Shown piece after piece: positions 25,351 through 31,744 of a stretch of DNA of 42,428 bases. The stretch spans positions 1 through 42,428 of the forward strand of contig DAOTXN010000028.1 in assembly GCA_034435435.1 (NCBI GenBank), given 5' to 3'. This DNA comes from DAOTXN01 sp034435435 (GTDB lineage Bacteria; Chloroflexota; Anaerolineae; S140-20). Below the pieces are notes generated by a model, which was not told the DNA's origin, ran no database searches, and saw only the letters and a list, made by a program, of their open reading frames with translations. The translations under genes and the position numbers were made by a program. Numbering within the stretch: the stretch's first letter is position 1; each line of letters begins with the position of its first letter.

Positions 25351-26498
25351 ACATCGCCCTCCTCGGCACGCGCGGCATCCCTGCCAGCTACAGCGGTTTT
25401 GAAACCTGCGTCGAGCAACTCGGCCAACGCCTGGTCCAACGCGGTCACCAGGTCACCGTCTACTGCCGTTCGCATCACATCACTTATCCCGACACGCACT
25501 ACAAAGGGATGCGCCTGGTCAAGCTGCCCACCATCCCCAACAAATACCTGGATACCATCGTGCACTCTTTTCTTTCGTCTCTCCACGCCCTGCCGCGCCG
25601 CTATGACATCGCCCTGTACTTCATCGCCGGGAACAGCCCCGTCACCTGGATCCCCCGGTTGTTCGGCGCCAAAACCATCCTCAACGTGGACGGTCTGGAC
25701 TGGAAACGGGAAAAGTGGCCCATACTCGCGAAAAAATATATCCAATTCGCCGAATACCTGGCTACCAAGTTACCCAATGCCTACCTCACCGACTCGCACG
25801 TAGTTCAAGCTTACTACCGGGACCGCTTTGGCAACGAACCGCCCTACATTCCCTACGGCTCAGAAGTGGAAACTCTCTCTCCCGGCGAGACATTGGCTCG
25901 CTTTGGTCTGGAACCGCAGCGCTACGTCCTCTTTGTCGGGCGGCTCGTGCCCGAAAACTGCGCCCACCATCTGGTCGAAGCCTTTCGTGGGTTGGACACC
26001 GACCTCAAGTGTGTCATCGTCGGAGACGCGCCCTACGCCGAGGAATACATTGCGGCGCTGCGCGCCAGCGCCCAGGCTGACCCGCGTGTGATCCTGACTG
26101 GCTATGTCTTTGGGGAAGGCTACCACGAACTGGGTTCCAATGCTTACATCTTTGTCGAAACCTCCGGCGTCGGCGGCACTCATCCGGCGCTGGTAGAGGC
26201 GATGGCCTTTGGCAACTGCGTGGTCGTGCACAACACGCCGGAGAACCTGGAAACGATTGGCGATGTGGGCCTGGCTTACGATGGCAAGGTAGGGGCCGAC
26301 GACCTGCGTCAGGTGTTGCAACGCTTGCTATCGGAGCCACCACGGGTGGCGGAATACCGCCAGCGCGCACGCCAGCGCGCCAGTAGCTGTTACAGTTGGG
26401 AAACCGTCACCGACGCCTACGAATGGCTGTTCCACCACCTCCTCGGCCACCCCCTCCCCCCGCGCTTGCAACCGCCCCCGCCCGACTGTCCTGCCTGA
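25347..26498 (+). CDS. DUF1972/GT4 glycosyltransferase (rhamnosyltransferase-like)
   Basis: 383 residues. The N-terminal ALLGTRGIPASYSGFETCVEQL is the DUF1972 signature; YVLFVGRLVPENCAHHLVEAF and GTHPALVEAMAFGNCVVVHNTPEN form the GT4 donor site. The C-terminus ends Pro-rich (LGHPLPPRLQPPPPDCPA). Composition returns abruptly to GC-rich at this gene, while everything upstream to about 14115 is AT-richer. Decayed copies of its 5' end lie at 24316 and of its 3' end at 27672 and 28434-28645, so this locus has recombined repeatedly. Confidence 0.92.
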   Translation: MNIALLGTRGIPASYSGFETCVEQLGQRLVQRGHQVTVYCRSHHITYPDTHYKGMRLVKLPTIPNKYLDTIVHSFLSSLHALPRRYDIALYFIAGNSPVTWIPRLFGAKTILNVDGLDWKREKWPILAKKYIQFAEYLATKLPNAYLTDSHVVQAYYRDRFGNEPPYIPYGSEVETLSPGETLARFGLEPQRYVLFVGRLVPENCAHHLVEAFRGLDTDLKCVIVGDAPYAEEYIAALRASAQADPRVILTGYVFGEGYHELGSNAYIFVETSGVGGTHPALVEAMAFGNCVVVHNTPENLETIGDVGLAYDGKVGADDLRQVLQRLLSEPPRVAEYRQRARQRASSCYSWETVTDAYEWLFHHLLGHPLPPRLQPPPPDCPA

Positions 26499-26510
26499 AA
26501 AAACAAAACC

Positions 26511-26539
26511 TTGTTCGCGCCCCTGTTTCGTGTTACAAT
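26511..26539 (+). promoter_or_regulatory. Promoter of the hicBA block (copy 1)
   Basis: TTGTTC, a 17-base spacer and TACAAT just after the glycosyltransferase stop. Near-identical sequence recurs at 27850-27878 and a diverged form at 28722-28750. Confidence 0.75.
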
Positions 26540-26624
26540 GTCCTGAAGGTGGGTGTGGGAAAAATCGAGACCTGGTTGGAGTATCCTGGCGCTGAAAGTC
26601 AGTGAGACAAAAGAAAAAAACGCG

Positions 26625-26870
26625 ATGCAAGTTCTCTATCTCACGCTAGTTGTCGAACCGAACGATGATGGTTTCCTGGCCCGTTGCCCGGACATTCAGG
26701 GCGCCTTTGCCGAAGGCGACACGATTGAGGAAGCCATCTTTAATTGCATAGACGTGGTCAAGCTGATCACTGCCTATCGGGCAGAACGCGGTGAGGTCCT
26801 TGGTCTCAGTAAAGTGGACCTGACGCCTCAAACCCAGTTCGCATTCGCTATGCCCGTAGGCGTAAGCTAA
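26625..26870 (+). CDS. hicB: HicB-like antitoxin 1
   Basis: 81 residues. LTLVVEPNDDGFLARCPDIQGAFAEGDTIEEAI is the HicB partial RNase-H-like fold with the LxGxxxxGxTxEEA pattern. No C-terminal DNA-binding domain is present, so autoregulation may rely on the complex or be absent. ATG 26625 opens the HicB core; upstream codons of the frame look non-coding. Its stop overlaps the hicA start by one base (TAATG). Confidence 0.86.
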   Translation: MQVLYLTLVVEPNDDGFLARCPDIQGAFAEGDTIEEAIFNCIDVVKLITAYRAERGEVLGLSKVDLTPQTQFAFAMPVGVS

Positions 26871-27100
26871 TGCCTAAACTCCGCGAGCTGCACTACCGCG
26901 AGGTGGTAAAACGGCTACGCCGCCTGGGTTTTCGTTTCTATCGGCAAGGGCGCGGTTCCCACGAATTGTGGGTGCGCGATGCCGATGGTCTGGTTGTACC
27001 GCTGCCTCGTCACGAAGGCAAGCCGATTCGCAAAGGGACTTTGCGGGCCATCATTCGTGAAATCGGCATCAGTGTTGACGAGTTTATGGCGCTCAAATGA
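26870..27100 (+). CDS. hicA: HicA-like mRNA interferase toxin 1
   Basis: 76 residues, YcfA/HicA family, a dsRBD-like fold that cleaves mRNA. VVKRLRRLGFRFYRQGRGSHELWV contains the catalytic His (H31, GSH), followed by VPLPRHEGKPIRKGTLRAIIREIGIS. The antitoxin gene comes first, the reverse of E. coli hicAB. It looks intact. Confidence 0.9.
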   Translation: MPKLRELHYREVVKRLRRLGFRFYRQGRGSHELWVRDADGLVVPLPRHEGKPIRKGTLRAIIREIGISVDEFMALK

Positions 27101-27137
27101 GAGCGCGCCCAACTGGTTCTCGAAAAGAGGAGGAACG

Positions 27138-27389
27138 ATGCAGTTCAATATTGTCATTGAGCGGGATGAAGAGAGTCGTTACGTGGTTGAATGTCTGGAC
27201 CTCCCTGGTTGTCTTTCGGAAGGAGAAACGTTGGAAGAGGCTGTGGCAAATATCAGCGAGGCCATCATGGGTTGTCTGGAGTCGCGCCTCAAGACCTTGC
27301 TGGCAAAGAAACATCCCTGGAGTGAAATGCTTCAGGAAGACAAAATTGCTGTGCAGATGGACTTGAGCGGGGCCTTGCGATATGCCTAG
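27138..27389 (+). CDS. hicB: HicB-like antitoxin 2
   Basis: 83 residues: FNIVIERDEESRYVVECLDLPGCLSEGETLEEAVANI, a second short HicB without a DNA-binding tail. AGAGGAGGAACG precedes the ATG. It differs strongly from HicB 1, so this is a second pair and not a fresh duplication. It overlaps the next hicA by 8 bases. Confidence 0.87.
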   Translation: MQFNIVIERDEESRYVVECLDLPGCLSEGETLEEAVANISEAIMGCLESRLKTLLAKKHPWSEMLQEDKIAVQMDLSGALRYA

Positions 27390-27633
27390 ACTGCCCAGGG
27401 CTGCCGGGGATGAACACGTGCGGGCCTTTGAAAGGGCCGGCTGGCAGGTGAACCATATCAAAGGCAGCCACTATATCCTGACTCAAGAGGGCAGCGATGT
27501 CCATTTGTCCATCCCGGTTCATCAAGGCAGGGATTTGGGTGTAGGGTTGTTGCGAAAGCTCATCCGCAAAGCAGGTTTGACAAACGAGGAATACCTTGCC
27601 TTTTTCCGCGGTAAGGGACCGGCGGGAAACTAA
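27382..27633 (+). CDS. hicA: HicA-like mRNA interferase toxin 2
   Basis: 83 residues: HVRAFERAGWQVNHIKGSHYILTQ with catalytic His at about 30 (GSH), then IPVHQGRDLGVGLLRKLIRKAGLTNEEYLAF. Complete HicA fold. Its start lies within the end of hicB 2, implying translational coupling. Confidence 0.87.
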   Translation: MPRLPRAAGDEHVRAFERAGWQVNHIKGSHYILTQEGSDVHLSIPVHQGRDLGVGLLRKLIRKAGLTNEEYLAFFRGKGPAGN

Positions 27634-27671
27634 CCAGACCAACCCACAGCCTGGATTCACCGATCCGCCTC

Positions 27672-27805
27672 GTCTCTGGCGGCCGCGCCAGCGCGCCCAA
27701 ACCCACTACACCTGGGAGGCCGTCACCGCCGCCTACGAGCGGCTCTTTTGTCACCTCCTCGGCCGGCCCTTCCCCCAACGCCGGCCAGCGCCCCCGCCCG
27801 CCTGA
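27672..27805 (+). pseudogene. 3' remnant of the DUF1972 glycosyltransferase gene (copy B)
   Basis: One frame reads PPRLWRPRQRAQTHYTW, then EAVTAAYERLFCHLLGRPF, then a Pro-rich end and stop. It matches the end of the intact enzyme (PPRVAEYRQRARQ..., ETVTDAYEWLFHHLLGHPL) in order and spacing. It has no 5' part. It lies between hicA 2 and the next toxin-antitoxin promoter. Confidence 0.85.
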
Positions 27806-27849
27806 CGCGCACGCCTCCCCCTCTCGCCGCGCCTCTGAACAACAAAACC

Positions 27850-27878
27850 TTGTTCGCGCCCCTCTTTCGTGCTACAAT
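27850..27878 (+). promoter_or_regulatory. Promoter of the RelE/ParE-type pair (copy 2)
   Basis: TTGTTC, 17 bases, TACAAT. The block from CAAAACC through TCCTGAGGGTG is nearly identical to that at 26505-26550. Confidence 0.75.
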
Positions 27879-27930
27879 GTCCTGAGGGTGAGTGTGGAAA
27901 AAACGGATCACCAACCGTAGGAGGAATACT

Positions 27931-28191
27931 ATGGAAACAGGACCAGCAGATTCAAGCTTACTTCAAGCAGCACAGCGCCGCTTGCGCCGGCTCTCACTTG
28001 AGAGGCTCCGTGTGGCAGATGACTTTTTGACCTATCTGGAGGAGAGAGAGGAAAATGAAGCAACTCGGGAGCTGTTAGGCTTGCCTGACTTTGAAGATGT
28101 CTTCCGCCGCGCCGTGCAACAAGCCAGGGTAGGGCAAGTTGTGTCCTTTGAGGATATCCGTCGCGATGTATCAACTGATGCTCACCTATGA
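27931..28191 (+). CDS. Putative antitoxin of a RelE/ParE-type pair
   Basis: 86 residues, acidic and helical: RRLSLERLRVADDFLTYLEEREENEATRELL followed by FEDVFRRAVQQARVGQVVSFEDIRRDV. The last part resembles the C-terminal region of RelB/Phd-type antitoxins that wrap the toxin. GGAGG lies upstream of the ATG. It overlaps the toxin gene by 26 bases. Assignment depends mainly on the partner. Confidence 0.75.
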   Translation: METGPADSSLLQAAQRRLRRLSLERLRVADDFLTYLEEREENEATRELLGLPDFEDVFRRAVQQARVGQVVSFEDIRRDVSTDAHL

Positions 28192-28426
28192 GGCGCAAAA
28201 AGCCTACGGACGAGCAGACCCACCTTTGGTTCGTCGTCTACATCGATGTTTTGACCGCTTGCGCAATAATCCCTACGAGCATCCAAACATCAAACGACTG
28301 CGGGGCTCCCTGACCGGTTATTTTCGCTATCGAGTGGGTGACTGGCGGGTTGTCTATGAGGTGAATGAAAAAGAGCGAGTTGTCACGATCTTGCTTATCA
28401 TCCATCGGAGCAAGGCTTATCAGTGA
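28166..28426 (+). CDS. RelE/ParE-family toxin
   Basis: 86 residues: LTYEAQKAYGRADPPLVRRLHRCFDRLRNNPYEHPNIKRLRG, then GYFRYRVGDWRVVYEV and VVTILLIIHRSKAY. These are the RelE-fold hallmarks, including the Arg-rich strand YRVGDWRVVYEV and a C-terminal His-Arg-x-x-x-Tyr. It probably cleaves mRNA on the ribosome, as RelE does; a ParE-like gyrase role cannot be excluded. Confidence 0.85.
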   Translation: MYQLMLTYEAQKAYGRADPPLVRRLHRCFDRLRNNPYEHPNIKRLRGSLTGYFRYRVGDWRVVYEVNEKERVVTILLIIHRSKAYQ

Positions 28427-28433
28427 TTCGCCC

Positions 28434-28645
28434 GGCGGCGCCCATCCTCGGCCATCCGCTCCCCCTATGTCTGTCACTGCATCAAGGGCGCGCGAATGGG
28501 AAATGCACTCACCCACCTGACGCGCACCTCAGACCCAGTTCTCGTCCGCCATCCCCGTAGGCATAATCTAGCGCCATCGCGCCCAACCCCACCACACCTG
28601 GCCAGCCGTCGTCGCCGTCTACGAACGGATCTTTTACCAACCTTC
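28434..28645 (+). pseudogene. Composite debris: glycosyltransferase tail, hicB 3' end, glycosyltransferase tail
   Basis: Three fragments lie in order. 28434-28465 reads as PILGHPLPL, like the enzyme's LLGHPLPP. 28525-28572 matches the last 48 bases of hicB 1 (26826-26873) at 38 of 48 positions, including CCCGTAGGC near the stop. 28579-28640 reads RAQPHHTWPAVVAVYERIF, matching copy B RAQTHYTWEAVTAAYERLF. No fragment is a functional gene. It fills most of the 374-base gap between the toxin gene and the SufR-like gene. Confidence 0.75.
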
Positions 28646-28721
28646 AACCAACCACTCTCCAAACACTTGCAGCTCCCAACTCGACCATACACCGTCCGCC
28701 CCGCCGACGCCAGGGAAACGG

Positions 28722-28750
28722 TTTACAAACCGCCCCTTTCGTGATAAAAT
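28722..28750 (+). promoter_or_regulatory. Promoter of the SufR-like gene, related to the toxin-antitoxin promoters
   Basis: TTTACA, 17 bases, TAAAAT. The spacer contains CGCCCCTTTCGTG, like CGCCCCTGTTTCGTG and CGCCCCTCTTTCGTG at the two upstream promoters. Confidence 0.6.
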
Positions 28751-28800
28751 GCACGCGGTTTCTTTCTCCTTCACGTGAATCTCCAAACGGGGAGTGAGCG

Positions 28801-29481
28801 ATGCAGGACACCAAACAGAGAATTCTCACCTTGCTCAAAATGAACGGCGGCCTGACCACCGGCGATTTGAGCGACATGCTAGAGATCAGCGCGACGGCGG
28901 TCCGCCGTCATCTGAACACCCTCGAGTCACAAAGCCTGATCGCCCATCGGGCCGAACAACGCGGGATGGGCCGCCCCAGTTTCATCTACGAGCTGGCGGC
29001 CGGGGCCTCTAACGTCTTTCCTCAGAGCTATGTCGCCTTTGCCACGGCTATGTTGGAGGACCTGATCGAAATCGACGGCGAGGAAAAGCTCGACGAGCTG
29101 TTCAATCGGCGGCAGGAAAAGCGCCGCCAACAGTACATATCTCACGTCGAGGGCAAGACGTTGAGCGACCGCGTGGCCGCTTTGGCCCGGCTTTTGGAGA
29201 GTGAAGGCCGCATGACTACGTGGGAGCAATTGGGTGAGAGCCGCTTTATTCTACGCGAGCACAACTGCCCCATTCTGCGGGTGGCCGAAAAGTATGACCA
29301 CCCGTGTCGCTGTGAGATTGCGCTCTTTCAAGAGATACTTCAGGCGCGGATCAAACGGGTCAACCACATACCCGAGGGCGACATCGCCTGTGTCTATGAA
29401 ATCGAGACGCCCGCCGACAGGTGCGACGAGGACGGGAACGGCAAGCACGTCAAACAAAAAACGCCGGTGATGGCCGCTTGA
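28801..29481 (+). CDS. SufR-like iron-sulfur-dependent HTH regulator
   Basis: 226 residues. An N-terminal winged helix (TKQRILTLLKMNGGLTTGDLSDMLEISATAVRRHLNTLE, recognition helix about 29-45) and wing (RGMGRPSFIYEL) are followed by a C-terminal domain with cysteines spaced C-x12-C-x-C (NCPILRVAEKYDHPCRCE) plus a later Cys (IACVYEI), the SufR/ArsR-type Fe-S ligand region. SufR represses suf genes in cyanobacteria and actinobacteria. No suf genes are adjacent, so the regulon here is unknown. The terminal lysine-rich tail is extra. Confidence 0.82.
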   Translation: MQDTKQRILTLLKMNGGLTTGDLSDMLEISATAVRRHLNTLESQSLIAHRAEQRGMGRPSFIYELAAGASNVFPQSYVAFATAMLEDLIEIDGEEKLDELFNRRQEKRRQQYISHVEGKTLSDRVAALARLLESEGRMTTWEQLGESRFILREHNCPILRVAEKYDHPCRCEIALFQEILQARIKRVNHIPEGDIACVYEIETPADRCDEDGNGKHVKQKTPVMAA

Positions 29482-29855
29482 ACAGGCCCATCAACCAACC
29501 TTCCCCAAAACAATGACCCCGATTGCTGAGAGGTCCAAAGAGTAGCTTCATTTTAGACCGGCAAGTAAACCACGTAGGGTTTGTGGGACTCGGCGCTATG
29601 GCAGAGTGCCACGAGATGCCGGCTTGGCCGTTTTCGGCGCTACCCGCTTTTCCTCTCGGTCCATCGGGGCCATTTGGTTGTGAATCCATGCTATTACGGT
29701 CTGCGACGCTTGTCAATAGACCATAACCTTAAAATTTGCGCCTTGCCGTTTCGCCGCTCGCCAGACACGACAAAACCCGCAAAGGCGTTACCCAACTCCC
29801 CAATCGGGTGTCAGGCTCGCCAATCCGTGCTATAATCCGGGGCAGCTTGACGAAA
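29482..29855. other. Intergenic region without a recognisable gene
   Basis: No supported gene. Short open frames on both strands lack family similarity or ribosome sites. A TATAAT at 29831-29836 with GTGTCA 17 bases upstream is a possible weak plus-strand promoter. Confidence 0.4.
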
Positions 29856-29999
29856 GGTAATTGCTCAGCCCAGATACTTTAAAGCGGCAAACCCAAAGCC
29901 ATTCAACAGGATTCACAAGATTCACAGGATGGAATTCGTGGAAAAATCCTGCAAATCCTGTAAATCTTGTCCAAAGAGCTACCAGAGTGAGCAGTTACC
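29856..29999. repeat. MITE-like 144-base palindromic element with phased 9-base arms
   Basis: The ends GGTAATTGCTCA (29856-29867) and TGAGCAGTTACC (29988-29999) are inverted repeats matching at 11 of 12 bases. Inside, GGATTCACA, AGATTCACA, GGAT (29909-29930) face AATCCTGCA, AATCCTGTA, AATCTTGTCC (29945-29972). No transposase is encoded. Confidence 0.65.
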
Positions 30000-30006
30000 T
30001 CGGAAA

Positions 30007-30057
30007 AATCCTGTTAATCTTGTAAATCTTGTCCAAAGGGTGACCGGGGTGAACAGT
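30007..30057. repeat. Partial second copy of the right end of the MITE-like element
   Basis: AATCCTGTT, AATCTTGTA, AATCTTGTCC followed by CAAAGGGTGACC and GTGAACAGTTAC repeats the 3' half of the element at 29945-29998. Confidence 0.65.
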
Positions 30058-30074
30058 TACGACGAGAGGGGAAA

Positions 30075-30698
30075 ATGGGGATGTTGAAGGATGCGTTGAA
30101 TCGGCAAGAACAAGAAGAGCATGTGCGCCAAGAGGGGCGCTTGCCGCCCGGCCAGGCCCTGACGTTCAAGTTCCCCGTGCTGCACTATGGTCCCACGCCG
30201 CGCTATCCCGACCTGTCTCTGTGGGATTTGCGAGTCTTTGGGCTGGTCGAGGAGGAAAAACGCTTTTCGTTTGACGACCTTTTGGCCATGCCCAAGACTC
30301 AAATCCGCACCGACATCCACTGCGTGACCCGCTGGTCCAAGTTCGACACCGTCTGGGAAGGGATTCGATTCCGCGATTTTCTCGAGCACATCCGGGTCAA
30401 GCCGGAAGCCCGCTTTGTGATCGCCCACTGCGAATACGGTTACACCACCAACTTGCCCCTGGAAGCCATGCTGGACGACGACGTGTTGCTGGCTTTTCAC
30501 TACGACGGTCGGCCTCTGGAGCCGGAGCACGGCTACCCCCTGCGCACATTTGCGCCCAAAAGATATTTCTGGAAATCGGCCAAGTGGCTGCGCGGGCTAG
30601 AGTTTCGAGCCGAAGACAAATTGGGCTTTTGGGAACAGGCCGGCTATCACAACCAGGCCGACCCCTGGCAAGAACAACGCTTCGCCTCGCGCTGGTAG
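30075..30698 (+). CDS. Sulfite-oxidase-like molybdopterin-dependent oxidoreductase
   Basis: 207 residues, a stand-alone SUOX-type molybdopterin domain (YuiH/MsrP-like). LSLWDLRVFGLVEEEKRFSFDDLLAMP, then IHCVTRWSKFDTVWEGI with the likely Mo-ligand Cys in HCVTRWS, and GYPLRTFAPKRYFWKSAKWLRGLEF for cofactor binding. There is no Tat or Sec signal, so it is probably cytoplasmic. The physiological substrate is unknown. The start could be ATG 30075 or 30081. The downstream transporter follows in 20 bases. Confidence 0.87.
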   Translation: MGMLKDALNRQEQEEHVRQEGRLPPGQALTFKFPVLHYGPTPRYPDLSLWDLRVFGLVEEEKRFSFDDLLAMPKTQIRTDIHCVTRWSKFDTVWEGIRFRDFLEHIRVKPEARFVIAHCEYGYTTNLPLEAMLDDDVLLAFHYDGRPLEPEHGYPLRTFAPKRYFWKSAKWLRGLEFRAEDKLGFWEQAGYHNQADPWQEQRFASRW

Positions 30699-30718
30699 AC
30701 GCCCACAGGACTACTGCC

Positions 30719-31609
30719 TTGTCTCAGCCGAGCACGTCATCGCCTCTCCTTTCGGCGTATCTGGCCTTGGGCGCCAGCATGCTGGCGTTGGGCTTTTCCG
30801 CCATCCTGGTGCGCACGGCCGACGCGCCGGGCGTCGTGTCCAGCTTCTACCGCATGGCGGCGGCCATCGTCGTGATGGCCTGGCCCGTCTATCGCCGGGT
30901 GCGCGCCAGGGGCTATCACTCTCGACGCGCGGTGCAGACCGCGTTACTGGGCGGCCTGTTATTCGGGGGCGACGTGGCTTTATGGGCCACCGGCATCACG
31001 CTCAGCGGCGCCACCAATCCCACCCTGCTGGCCAACACCGCGCCCATCTGGGTGGGGCTGGGCGCGCTGCTGCTGTTTCATGAAAAGCTCAATGCCGCCT
31101 TTTGGGCCGGACTGGCCCTGGCCATGGGCGGCGCGGCCGTCGTCTTGGGCCTGGATGCGTCGCAGGCGACCGACGTGGGATTAGGCTCGCTGTTCGGCCT
31201 GCTGGCCGGGGTCTTTTACGGCGGCTACTTTCTGGTCACCCAGCGCGGGCGGCAGAGCCTCGACGCGCTCACCTATTTTTGGTTCGCCGCACTGAGTTCT
31301 CTGCTGGCGCTGGGCCTGCTCATCCCCCTGCGCGGCCACTCGTTTACCGGCTATTCACTCCCCACCTACCTCAACTTTCTGGCCCAGGGATTGCTGGTCC
31401 AGGCCTGCGGCCAACTGGCCATGAACTATGCGCTGGGCTACCTGCCGGCCTCGCTGGTTTCGCCGACCATGCTGGGCCAGCCGGTCGTGACGGCCCTGCT
31501 AGCCGTTCCGCTATTGCACGAGCGATTCACACTCTGGCAAGTCATCGGCGGCGCGGCCGTGCTGGCCGGCGTGTACGTCGTCCACCGCAGCCGCCAACGT
31601 GAAACGTAA
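30719..31609 (+). CDS. EamA/DMT-superfamily transporter
   Basis: About 296 residues with ten membrane helices in two EamA repeats (VVSSFYRMAAAIVVMAWPV, ATNPTLLANTAPIWVGLGALLLFHEKL; second repeat ending SPTMLGQPVVTALLAVPLLHERFTLWQVIGGAAVLAGVYVV). It probably exports a metabolite or amino acid. The start is inferred as TTG 30719 with AGGA eight bases upstream; the frame is open earlier but overlaps the previous gene. The final codons and stop (RET, TAA) come from the heptamer repeat. Confidence 0.86.
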   Translation: MSQPSTSSPLLSAYLALGASMLALGFSAILVRTADAPGVVSSFYRMAAAIVVMAWPVYRRVRARGYHSRRAVQTALLGGLLFGGDVALWATGITLSGATNPTLLANTAPIWVGLGALLLFHEKLNAAFWAGLALAMGGAAVVLGLDASQATDVGLGSLFGLLAGVFYGGYFLVTQRGRQSLDALTYFWFAALSSLLALGLLIPLRGHSFTGYSLPTYLNFLAQGLLVQACGQLAMNYALGYLPASLVSPTMLGQPVVTALLAVPLLHERFTLWQVIGGAAVLAGVYVVHRSRQRET

Positions 31610-31690
31610 AACGTAAAACGTGAAACGTAACCGACGCCGGCCACCACGCCTCACGCTTCACGCCTCACGTTTCACGCTTCACGTTTTACC
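31597..31690. repeat. Phased heptamer inverted array upstream of uvrB
   Basis: Left arm of five exact 7-base units (ACGTGAA, ACGTAAA, ACGTAAA, ACGTGAA, ACGTAAC; 31597-31631). Right arm of six units (CCTCACG, CTTCACG, CCTCACG, TTTCACG, CTTCACG, TTTTACC; 31649-31690). The arms are near reverse complements and could form one long hairpin in RNA. Confidence 0.85.
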
Positions 31691-31700
31691 CAAACTGAGG

Positions 31701-31718
31701 TATAATGAACTTATGTTC
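31701..31718 (+). promoter_or_regulatory. uvrB promoter -10 with LexA (DinR-type) SOS box
   Basis: TATAAT (31701-31706) is directly followed by GAACTTATGTTC (31707-31718), a perfect GAAC-N4-GTTC box as bound by Bacillus-type LexA. It lies at the expected transcription start, where binding would block RNA polymerase. A weak -35 (TTCACG) falls 17 bases upstream, within the repeat. Confidence 0.75.
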
Positions 31719-31744
31719 TACACATTCTGATACAGGAGTGTGCC

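Noticed and set aside
29450..29726. Small open frames on both strands after the SufR-like gene
   Set aside because: No recognisable family, no clear start signals, and the two overlap each other.
29909..30034. Possible CRISPR-like repeats
   Set aside because: Units are only 9 bases, with no unique spacers between them; they form inverted arms, not direct repeats with spacers.
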